The translations under genes and the position numbers were made by a program. Under the pieces are notes generated by a model that was not told the DNA's origin, ran no database searches, and worked only from the letters and a program-made list of their open reading frames with translations. Positions 1 to 5,212 of a stretch of DNA of 5,273 nucleotides are shown here, piece by piece; position 1 is the stretch's first letter, and every line of letters begins with the position of its first letter. Origin of the DNA: Chitinispirillales bacterium (lineage in GTDB: Bacteria > Fibrobacterota > Chitinivibrionia > Chitinivibrionales > Chitinispirillaceae); contig JAIRUL010000172.1 of the NCBI GenBank assembly GCA_031254445.1, positions 1-5,273 of the forward strand. The letters are read 5' to 3'.

Positions 1-120
1 GAAAAAGATTTTAAAAAGACTTTGACTTTTTAGGCTTCGTCTGAAAAAGATTTTAAAAAGACTTTGACTTTTTAGGCTTCGTCTGAAAAAGATTTAAAAG
101 ATTTTAAGACTTTGATAAAG
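1..120. repeat. 42-bp AT-rich tandem repeat downstream of larC
   Basis: Two identical 42-base units lie at 1-42 and 43-84. A third, diverged unit starts at 85 with GAAAAAGATTT, then loses one T and drifts up to about 120. Each unit contains GACTTTGACTTTTTAGGC followed by TTCGTCT. The array probably continues left of the window, because it begins in phase at base 1. Read on the larC strand, each unit carries the word CAGACGAAGCCT followed by AAAAAGTCAAAGTC. The same word recurs in opposite orientation at 5155-5177. No spacers separate the units, so it is not a CRISPR array, and no protein-coding frame through it looks real. It is best described as a member of an intergenic repeat family of unknown function. 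Confidence 0.85.
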
Positions 121-152
121 ACCAATATACTATCCGCGCATATGGTATTGCA

Positions 153-171
153 AGAAAAAAATTATTTTTCT
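153..171. terminator. weak AT hairpin at the larC stop codon
   Basis: AGAAAAA at 153-159 pairs with TTTTTCT at 165-171 around a 5-base loop that includes the TAA stop of larC (162-164). On the larC strand the stop is followed directly by a run of seven T. The stem has a single G-C pair near its base and no GC-rich core, so as a rho-independent terminator it would be weak. No better terminator is visible between larC and the 42-bp repeats. Confidence 0.2.
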
Positions 172-1502
172 CCCCGTGCGCATAGCGCCGAGACCTCCCG
201 TATCGATAAATCCCGCTCCCGCGCGATCGCCGCTATGTCTTCGTATTCCGGCTTTGATTTCTCCGTCCCGAACCCCCGCGCCGTTTTCACCCTAATTGAG
301 CCGTATTCTGTCTGAATCTCCGATTGCTCCCGCTGCAATGTATACCGGCGGACTATGCGCTCTCGGATCCCTAGGGTGGTGGTGTGCTTGAAAATTTGCG
401 GGAGGATTTTGCCTCTGTCGGCGGCGCGGCACACGCAGGTCAGCGTCACACCGGCGCGGCCTTTTTTCATTATTGTCGGCGTGGCGTACACGTCCAGCGC
501 GCCCTCGCGCAGTAGTTTTTCCTGCGCGAACGCAACGGCTTCCGGGGTCATGTCGTCGAGGTTGCAGACTAGTTCGGCGACATCTTCGGCAGGGGTGTCG
601 ATGCTGTTGACATCCCCCAAATACGCCCGCAAGCAATTAGCCCGCTCAAACTCCTTTTTCCCCATCCCGTACCCGATTTTGCTGACCGACATTACCGGCA
701 TATCGCAAAACTTCGTCACGAAATGCCGTAACAGCGCCGCTCCGGTCGGCGTGCACAGCTCGCTTTGGATTTTACCGCCGTACATCGGGATGCCTTGCAG
801 GATACGGGCCGTCGCCGGCGCGGGGACGGGCAGGACGCCGTGGGCGCAGCGCGTTTCGCCGCCGCCCACGTTGATGGGGGAGGCCAAAATCAGCTCCGGC
901 GCCAAGCCCTCAACGAGCATGCAAACCCCCACGATGTCGGCCACGGCGTCCATCTCGCCAACCTCGTGAAAGTGTATCTTGTCAACCGCGACCCCGTGGA
1001 CATGGCTCTCGGCGTCGGCTATCAGCTTATAGACTTCGAGCGCGTTTTTCTTGACGGGGGTAGGTATGTCTAAGCCGTTGATTAGGCAGGTGATGCCGTG
1101 GTAGGTAGCGGGGGGGGTATCGTGGCAATGATTATCGCTGTTATTGTTGTCGTGGTGATGGCTATCGTGATCGTGTTCGCGATGGTGATTATTGTCGTGG
1201 TAATGGTTATCGTGATGATGTTCGTTTATACGGCGATTATCGCTGTGATGATGCCCATCATTCCCATCAACCCCGCCATCTCCGCCGCACCCTTCCTCTC
1301 TCCCGTCAACCCTAACGGCCACCCTCGACCCAGCGATCCCGCCCCTCGCCGCCGCCTCGACCGCCACCTCGACCCCCGGAATCCCCGCCCCGTTCATCCG
1401 CCTCAAAAAATCCTCGCGTTCGCCGCCGCAAACCTCAAGCAGCGCCGCCGCCAGCATGTCGCCCGATGCGCCCATCCCGCATTCCAAATAGAGCGCTTTC
1501 AT
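162..1502 (-). CDS. larC: LarC, nickel-pincer cofactor nickel insertase (single-frame, His-rich)
   Basis: LarC inserts nickel into the sulfur-loaded pyridinium mononucleotide (P2TMN) in a CTP-dependent, cytoplasmic reaction, giving the NPN cofactor of LarA-type racemases and epimerases. The 446-residue product starts MKALYLECGMGASGDM (glycine motif 11-16). Other conserved stretches are HFHEVGEMDAVADIVG from His177, NVGGGE 211-216, PVPAPAT 225-231 and TPTGAALL 251-258, all in the LarC1 half. The LarC2 half shows CNLDDMTPE 313-321, MKKGRAG 345-351 and LGIRE 377-381. Both halves lie in one open frame; in Lactobacillus plantarum they are joined by programmed frameshifting. Residues 84-127 are a low-complexity insert with 17 His among Asp and Asn, a likely metal-binding tract. 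The ATG at 1502 is chosen because it starts the conserved N-terminus and overlaps the larB stop as ATGA. The frame is open further upstream to 1676, but that extra sequence is Arg-rich larB antiphase and not conserved-looking. Confidence 0.93.
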   Translation of the reverse strand: MKALYLECGMGASGDMLAAALLEVCGGEREDFLRRMNGAGIPGVEVAVEAAARGGIAGSRVAVRVDGREEGCGGDGGVDGNDGHHHSDNRRINEHHHDNHYHDNNHHREHDHDSHHHDNNNSDNHCHDTPPATYHGITCLINGLDIPTPVKKNALEVYKLIADAESHVHGVAVDKIHFHEVGEMDAVADIVGVCMLVEGLAPELILASPINVGGGETRCAHGVLPVPAPATARILQGIPMYGGKIQSELCTPTGAALLRHFVTKFCDMPVMSVSKIGYGMGKKEFERANCLRAYLGDVNSIDTPAEDVAELVCNLDDMTPEAVAFAQEKLLREGALDVYATPTIMKKGRAGVTLTCVCRAADRGKILPQIFKHTTTLGIRERIVRRYTLQREQSEIQTEYGSIRVKTARGFGTEKSKPEYEDIAAIARERDLSIREVSALCARGEK

Positions 1503-2347
1503 TCCGGTTTGCCCATTCCCGCGCCGCACCCCTCGCCGCGCTTCGCGCCCCCGCTGCCACTGCCGTCCATCCCGCCTCTGCCCCCGCCATCCAATCGCCT
1601 GTGGTTTATCATGCTCGCCAAGTACCCCGCCCCGAAGCCGTTGTCGATATTGACGACGCTCACCCCGCAAGCGCACGAGTTCAGCATAGACAAGAGCGCC
1701 GACACCCCGCCAAACGACGCGCCGTAGCCCACGCTCGTGGGGACGCCTATCACCGGGCAGCCCGCAAGCCCGCCGATGACGCTGGCCAATGCGCCCTCCA
1801 TCCCAGCAATCGCCACTATCGCCTGCGCGTCCATGATGTCGTCTAACCGCGAGAGCATTCTGTGGAGCCCCGCCACGCCCACGTCGTACAAGCGGACGAC
1901 CTCGTTGCCGAGCGCCTCCGCCGTGACCGCCGCCTCCTCCGCCACGGGAATGTCGCTCGTGCCGCCCGTGGCGACCACGACCCTGCCTATGCCGTCCGGC
2001 TCCGGCATCGCCCCGACGATCCCGATCCGCGCGGCGGCGAAGTATTGCAGCGGCAGGCTTTTTTGAATCGCCTCGGCGGCGTCAGGATGTATCCTAGTGA
2101 TGATAACCGGCTTCCGCCCCCCCTCGCCGCTATGCATAGCGGCGGCGATGCCCGCAATTTGCTCCGGCGTTTTTCCCGCCCCGTAAATCACCTCGGCGAC
2201 GCCCTGCCGCAGCCCGCGGTGGTGATCCACCTTAGCGAACCCCAAATCCTCAAACGGCGCCGCCCGCATCCTGAGCAGCGCGTCCTCCGGCGAAACCGCC
2301 CCGTCGCGAATCTTTTTTAATAGGTCAAGCGCTTCTGATTTGTTCAT
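1499..2347 (-). CDS. larB: LarB, NaAD carboxylase/hydrolase of NPN cofactor synthesis
   Basis: LarB starts the pathway by carboxylating the pyridine ring of nicotinic acid adenine dinucleotide and releasing AMP, which gives pyridinium-3,5-dicarboxylate mononucleotide. The 282-residue protein has a LarB-type N-terminal region (1-100, including GFAKVDHHRGLRQGVAEVIYG from about 36). A PurE/AIR-carboxylase-like Rossmann domain follows at about 105-245, with ATGGTSDIPVAEEA at 127-139, GMEGALASV at 182-190 and GVPTSVGYGASFGG at 201-214. Cys225 in the MLNSCACG motif is the likely counterpart of the L. plantarum Cys (Cys221) that forms a transient adduct with the pyridine. After the conserved NIDNGFGAGYLAS end, a 30-residue Gly-rich tail (252-282) is added. 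The ATG at 2347 overlaps the nikM stop as ATGA. An ATG 13 codons upstream at 2386 is in frame but would add unrelated residues. No strong ribosome binding site is seen, so translational coupling to nikM is likely. Confidence 0.94.
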   Translation of the reverse strand: MNKSEALDLLKKIRDGAVSPEDALLRMRAAPFEDLGFAKVDHHRGLRQGVAEVIYGAGKTPEQIAGIAAAMHSGEGGRKPVIITRIHPDAAEAIQKSLPLQYFAAARIGIVGAMPEPDGIGRVVVATGGTSDIPVAEEAAVTAEALGNEVVRLYDVGVAGLHRMLSRLDDIMDAQAIVAIAGMEGALASVIGGLAGCPVIGVPTSVGYGASFGGVSALLSMLNSCACGVSVVNIDNGFGAGYLASMINHRRLDGGGRGGMDGSGSGGAKRGEGCGAGMGKPE

Positions 2348-3120
2348 TCGCGAGCATCGACCGCCGAGGCTTTCTGCACCGACCACTCAAGCCCGTCGGG
2401 GTGCGAAGAGGCAAACCGCGAAAGCCCGCCGCCGATGATAATTGCGGCAACGGCAAACGAAACAAGCGCTGCCCGCGCTGTGCGCTGCGCGCTGAACGCT
2501 GTGCGTTGTACCAAGCAAAGAATCGCCGCCGTGGCTAGACCCTCGACGACGCCGATAACAAAGTGGACGGGCAGCATCAGAGAGGCGAACTTAGAAAATG
2601 GCAGCCCGGCAACGCCGGAAACCAGCACCTCAAGCGTTACCGCAAACGCGCCGGCGGAAAGCCCAACAGCCGACGCGGCGGCAGCCGCAGCGCCGGGGCC
2701 CTTGTATTTATCGGCTAACGGCTTGAACACCGCCGGATAGACCAGCAAGCAGGGGATAACGCCCATATTGAAGATGTTGCAGCCGAGGGCAAGCAGCCCG
2801 CCGTCCGCGAAGCACAAACACTGAACCGCCAGAATTGCCGACATCGTGAGTAGCGCCGGGGCCGCCCCAAGCAGCGCCGCGAGCAGTATCCCGCCGACGA
2901 TGTGCCCGCTGACCCCGCCCGCCGCCGGAATCCCGAAGTTCAGCATCTGCGCGGCGAAGACGAACGCGCCGGTTACGCCCATGGCCACGGCGGTCGTCTT
3001 GATGCCGGTGCCGGCACTGTCCTTCTTAACCTGCGCGGCGGCGTAAGCGATGGCAACGGCGCTGGCGCCGCACATTGCGGCTCCTACGGCGGGGGAGATT
3101 AAGGCGTCTGACATGTGCAT
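2344..3120 (-). CDS. nikM: NikM/CbiM-type ECF nickel transporter S-component with PDGLE tail
   Basis: This integral inner-membrane substrate-binding (S) component belongs to an energy-coupling-factor transporter of the CbiM/NikM family, and here very likely takes up Ni2+ for LarC. The 258-residue protein begins MHMSDALISPAVG, a variant of the family's MHIPDGFL start in which His2 near the N-terminus helps bind metal. Further family marks are GGVSGHIVGG (His73), FADGGLLALGCNIFNMG from 104, and HFVIGVVEG at 186-194. About six hydrophobic helices precede a last helix (about 217-235) and the motif SSHPDGLEWSV (PDGLE at 241-245), the NikN/PDGLE-type domain, fused here in short form. EcfT and EcfA partners are not in the window, and the ABC ATPase next door is of another type. 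Nickel rather than cobalt is inferred from the larB-larC operon. The start is fixed by the position of His2 and by a good ribosome binding site. Confidence 0.9.
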   Translation of the reverse strand: MHMSDALISPAVGAAMCGASAVAIAYAAAQVKKDSAGTGIKTTAVAMGVTGAFVFAAQMLNFGIPAAGGVSGHIVGGILLAALLGAAPALLTMSAILAVQCLCFADGGLLALGCNIFNMGVIPCLLVYPAVFKPLADKYKGPGAAAAAASAVGLSAGAFAVTLEVLVSGVAGLPFSKFASLMLPVHFVIGVVEGLATAAILCLVQRTAFSAQRTARAALVSFAVAAIIIGGGLSRFASSHPDGLEWSVQKASAVDARE

Positions 3121-3128
3121 ATTGGGTG

Positions 3129-3134
3129 CTCCTT
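3129..3134 (-). promoter_or_regulatory. Shine-Dalgarno site of nikM
   Basis: On the minus strand AAAAAGGAGCACCCAAT runs straight into the nikM ATG. The AAGGAG core sits 8 bases before the start. It is the only strong Shine-Dalgarno in the window and settles the nikM start. Confidence 0.8.
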
Positions 3135-3177
3135 TTTGTGATTTTGGAACCGGATTAGCGGAATAGCCTCTATGGCA

Positions 3178-3205
3178 AATATATATTCGGGGATTGAGGG
3201 AACAA
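3178..3205 (-). promoter_or_regulatory. candidate sigma70-like promoter of nikM-larB-larC
   Basis: Read on the minus strand, TTGTTC (3205-3200) is followed after 16 bases by TATATT (3183-3178). Transcription would begin near 3170 and leave a leader of about 50 bases, too short for a NiCo or cobalamin riboswitch. No NikR-type GTATGA-N16-TCATAC palindrome is visible nearby. The call rests only on resemblance to the consensus in an AT-rich stretch. Confidence 0.35.
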
Positions 3206-3209
3206 AATT

Positions 3210-3232
3210 AAAATCTTTAAATTCAGAAGCCG
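3210..3232 (+). repeat. degenerate copy of the flanking intergenic repeat (tentative)
   Basis: AAAATCTTTAAATTCAGAAG followed by CC resembles the word shared by the window ends (AAAATCTTTTT then CAGACGAAGCC) with small indels. The order AAAATCTTT, TTCAG, AAGCC is kept. AT-rich runs could give part of this match by chance. Confidence 0.3.
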
Positions 3233-3241
3233 GATTCAAAA

Positions 3242-3271
3242 GTTAAAGCCATGCAAGGATTCGACTTTAAC
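3242..3271. promoter_or_regulatory. 7-bp inverted repeat upstream of the ABC ATPase gene
   Basis: GTTAAAG (3242-3248) and CTTTAAC (3265-3271) are inverted around 16 bases, ending 17 bases before the ATG at 3289. It could be an operator for either divergent operon or a small hairpin in the leader. The arms are short, so chance is a real alternative. Confidence 0.25.
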
Positions 3272-3288
3272 GCCTCTTGCGCTTAAAA

Positions 3289-4029
3289 ATGTCGCATATC
3301 CCTGCGGGCGCTTATTATATTGATTGTGTGGACGCCATCATAAAACTCTCGTCAATCGCCAAAACGTATCGCATGGGCGACGTAACCGTCAACGCCCTTA
3401 GGGGTGTGAGCGTGGCAATCCGCGAGGGCGAGTTCGTGGCTGTTATGGGCGCGTCGGGGTCGGGGAAGTCCACGATGATGAACGTCATCGGCTGCCTCGA
3501 CGTGCCGGACGAAGGCTCCTATCTGCTTGACGGGGTGGAAGTCCGCGGCATGAGCCGCCGAGACCTCGCCGACCTGCGCAACCTCAAGCTAGGCTTCGTC
3601 TTCCAGAACTTCAGCCTTTTAGCCCGCACCACCGCGCTCGAAAACGTCGAGCTGCCGATGCACTACCGCCACGGCCAAAAGGTTGACTACCGCGCCGCCG
3701 CCCGCCGCGCCTTAGAAAAGGTCGGGCTGGGGGAGCGGGTGGGCCACATGCCCAACCAGCTCTCCGGCGGCCAGCAGCAGCGCGTGGCGATAGCGAGGGC
3801 GATAGTAAACGACCCGCCCCTTGTTTTAGCCGACGAGCCTACTGGCGCGCTTGACACGCATACGTCAATCGAAGTGATGCGCCTCTTTGTCGACCTCAAC
3901 AACAACGGGAAGACAATCGTCTTAGTCACCCACGAGCCTGATATCGCCATGTATGCGAAGCGGCTGATAAAGATGAGGGACGGGATGATTATCAGCGACG
4001 AGCCTGTGGAGAATAGGGTTGTGGAGTGA
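3289..4029 (+). CDS. MacB/LolD-type ABC transporter ATP-binding protein
   Basis: This is the ATPase subunit of the MacB/LolCDE/YknY branch, which powers efflux or lipoprotein release by a mechanotransmission mechanism at the inner membrane. Counting from the ATG at 3289 (246 residues), the Walker A motif GASGSGKST is at 54-62, with the Q-loop FVFQNF near 103-108. The signature LSGGQQQRVAIARA starts at 158, Walker B LVLADEPTG at 178-186, the D-loop ALD follows, and the H-loop is VTHE at 213-216. The sequence around NVIGCLDVPDEG and TTALENVELPM is typical of this branch. The start is uncertain. TTG 3277 and GTG 3328 share the frame, and the GTG would give MDAIIKLSSIAKTYRMGD, closest to the usual family N-terminus. 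None has a convincing Shine-Dalgarno. The stop overlaps the next gene (GTGA). The usual partner permease with a periplasmic MacB domain is not adjacent, so substrate and partner are unknown. Confidence 0.9.
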   Translation: MSHIPAGAYYIDCVDAIIKLSSIAKTYRMGDVTVNALRGVSVAIREGEFVAVMGASGSGKSTMMNVIGCLDVPDEGSYLLDGVEVRGMSRRDLADLRNLKLGFVFQNFSLLARTTALENVELPMHYRHGQKVDYRAAARRALEKVGLGERVGHMPNQLSGGQQQRVAIARAIVNDPPLVLADEPTGALDTHTSIEVMRLFVDLNNNGKTIVLVTHEPDIAMYAKRLIKMRDGMIISDEPVENRVVE

Positions 4030-5093
4030 CGAAAACCGCTAATATATGTATAATGTTTTTTGGGGTGGCGGCGTTGACAGCCACGAATGCCGTGTGGGCG
4101 GCCGCTGATGTTGATACGGTGTCAACGCGCGCAAGGGCTGATTCTACTGTTGTCAACGAGGCTAAATCAGCGCGTTTAAAATTAACGAACCAGCCCATTG
4201 ATACGGTGTCAACGCGTCAATCCGCCGATACGGCATCCCCCGCGTTAGTATTGACGCGCCCCGCTGTCAACTACACAGGCGCAAGCCTCTCCGCGATTAT
4301 CCCTGGTTTAGGGCAAATCTACCAGCGCCGCTACTTTATGGGCGGGCTATTCTTGATATCCGAAGCGTCCGCGCTTGCGTTTGCCGCGTATTGGCGGGAC
4401 GAGGCGGATTGGCGGAATTCCGAGACCGCGCGGTTTAGGGACAGCTCGGCCGCTGTCAAGGGGCGGGGCGAATCTGCGGGCGATAGCGCGCTCCTCTATA
4501 GGGCCGGCTGGTATTCCGTGATTGCCGACCAGTCAGGCTTTGAGGCGCGCGGAGCGAGGAGCACGGCCTACAGCGCGCTTGCGCTTGCGCTGGGGGTGCA
4601 TCTGTACAACTTCCTGGACGCCCTCGAGGCCGGCGGGGCCGCGGCGCGCGGGGCGGAGAAGAACCCGACGGCCGCGGGGTTCCTCGCCGCCGCGCCGTTT
4701 CTGGGCCTTGGGCAGATGTACAACGAGCGCCCGGGCAAGGCCGGGTTGATTATCGTGGCGCAGACATCGCTGGCGCTGACGGCCTACAGCCACCACCGGC
4801 AGATGGGCTTCGCGTCGGAGAAATACAATCAAATGAGGGATACGGCGTCAACGCAGTACCAATACCGGGCGGAGTATTTGGGTTACTGGAAAGGCCGCTA
4901 CGACGACTCCTTTTCGCGGCGGAACACATACCTATGGGTATCCTTAGCCGTGTACCTGTACTCTATTTTCGACGCGGTCGTGGACGCGCACCTGAGCGAC
5001 TATCAAGAGAAGATCAAGGTGGGCTCGGATTTGGCGGTTGAGGTAGGCGGGGGTGGGGCGGCGGTTAGCCTGACCCTGAATTTGGGGTTTTAG
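4026..5093 (+). CDS. uncharacterised exported membrane protein with two DUF5683-like modules
   Basis: I do not recognise a specific function. The 355-residue product starts at a GTG overlapping the ATPase stop, with a weak AGGG 7 bases upstream. Residues 1-27 look like a signal peptide: a short basic start, hydrophobic CIMFFGVAALTATNAVW, then AAA as a likely cleavage site. A polar linker (28-84) contains DTVSTR twice (30-35, 59-64). Two similar modules follow. The first (about 86-200) opens with SLSAIIPGLGQIYQRRYFMG, then a hydrophobic helix ending in AAYWR, and ends LGVHLYNFLDALEAG. The second (about 217-325) has LGLGQMYNERPGKAG, a helix ending in LTAY, and closes AVYLYSIFDAVVDAHL. The GLGQ-Y-x-R-G pattern matches DUF5683-type proteins. 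The C-terminus VSLTLNLGF alternates hydrophobic residues and ends in Phe, like an outer-membrane beta-strand. Coupling to the ATPase suggests a shared envelope role, which is inference. Confidence 0.8.
   Translation: MTKTANICIMFFGVAALTATNAVWAAADVDTVSTRARADSTVVNEAKSARLKLTNQPIDTVSTRQSADTASPALVLTRPAVNYTGASLSAIIPGLGQIYQRRYFMGGLFLISEASALAFAAYWRDEADWRNSETARFRDSSAAVKGRGESAGDSALLYRAGWYSVIADQSGFEARGARSTAYSALALALGVHLYNFLDALEAGGAAARGAEKNPTAAGFLAAAPFLGLGQMYNERPGKAGLIIVAQTSLALTAYSHHRQMGFASEKYNQMRDTASTQYQYRAEYLGYWKGRYDDSFSRRNTYLWVSLAVYLYSIFDAVVDAHLSDYQEKIKVGSDLAVEVGGGGAAVSLTLNLGF
4111..4216 (+). repeat. 19-bp direct repeat within the linker of the DUF5683-like gene
   Basis: TTGATACGGTGTCAACGCG occurs identically at 4111-4129 and 4198-4216, 87 bases (29 codons) apart and in the same frame, encoding D-T-V-S-T-R. 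A near copy, GATACGGCGTCAACGC, lies at 4839-4854 in the second module, again encoding D-T-A-S-T. Base identity, including third codon positions, suggests recent duplication or spread of a short DNA word rather than protein selection alone. Confidence 0.75.
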
Positions 5094-5116
5094 GTCGAAG
5101 GCCTTAAAATCAAAAG

Positions 5117-5153
5117 CTTTTAAATCTTTTAAATCTTTTAAATCTTTTAAAAT
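5117..5153. repeat. 9-bp tandem repeat CTTTTAAAT
   Basis: Three perfect CTTTTAAAT units run from 5117 to 5143, followed by a fourth with one extra A (5144-5153). The array directly follows the palindrome AAAAGCTTTT (5112-5121, sharing five bases with the first unit) and leads into the shared 23-nt word. It lies 24 bases after the stop of the DUF5683-like gene. The period of nine gives an open antisense frame with repeated K-D-L, which is an artefact of the repeat. Confidence 0.8.
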
Positions 5154-5154
5154 C

Positions 5155-5177
5155 AAAATCTTTTTCAGACGAAGCCT
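5155..5177 (+). repeat. inverted copy of the left-edge intergenic repeat
   Basis: These 23 bases are the exact reverse complement of 32-54, and 22 of them also match 74-95. Both copies therefore read in the same direction relative to the operon they follow. On the right, the sequence after GAAGCCT continues into hairpins rather than into AAAAAGTCAAAGTC as on the left, although a GTCAAAGTC word reappears at 5216-5224. Confidence 0.85.
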
Positions 5178-5212
5178 ACGGCTTCATAACGTGTGGCGCA
5201 GAGCCGCCACAC
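5171..5212 (+). terminator. pair of adjacent GC-rich hairpins downstream of the plus operon
   Basis: GAAGCC (5171-5176), loop TAC, GGCTTC (5180-5185) forms a 6-bp stem. Five bases later GTGTGGCG (5191-5198), loop CAGAGC, CGCCACAC (5205-5212) forms an 8-bp GC-rich stem. They follow the last plus-strand gene by about 80 bases. Neither is followed by a T-run, so an intrinsic terminator is not demonstrated. They may end or protect the transcript, or be the structured core of the repeat element. Confidence 0.4.

Noticed and set aside
1..95. Possible CRISPR array
   Set aside because: The 42-bp units are directly adjacent, with no unique spacers between them, and no cas genes are present.
1503..1676. 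58-residue N-terminal extension of LarC
   Set aside because: The stretch is Arg/Gly-rich antiphase sequence of larB. The conserved LarC N-terminus and the ATGA overlap place the start at 1502.
1098..1727. Plus-strand frame rich in Ile, Val and Met, resembling a membrane segment
   Set aside because: It is the antisense of the His/Asp-rich codons of larC; His codons read backwards give Met and Val. The larC frame has clear family motifs.
3121..3170. Nickel/cobalt or cobalamin riboswitch before nikM
   Set aside because: The predicted leader is only about 50 bases and shows no multi-stem junction or B12-box-like sequence.
3289..4029. ATPase as the EcfA partner of NikM
   Set aside because: Its sequence (NVIGCLDVPDEG, TTALENVELPM, LSGGQQQR) is of the MacB/LolD type, and it is transcribed divergently from nikM.
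4944..5156. Minus-strand frame with repeated K-D-L near its start
   Set aside because: The repetition comes from the 9-bp CTTTTAAAT array, and the rest is antisense to the DUF5683-like gene.
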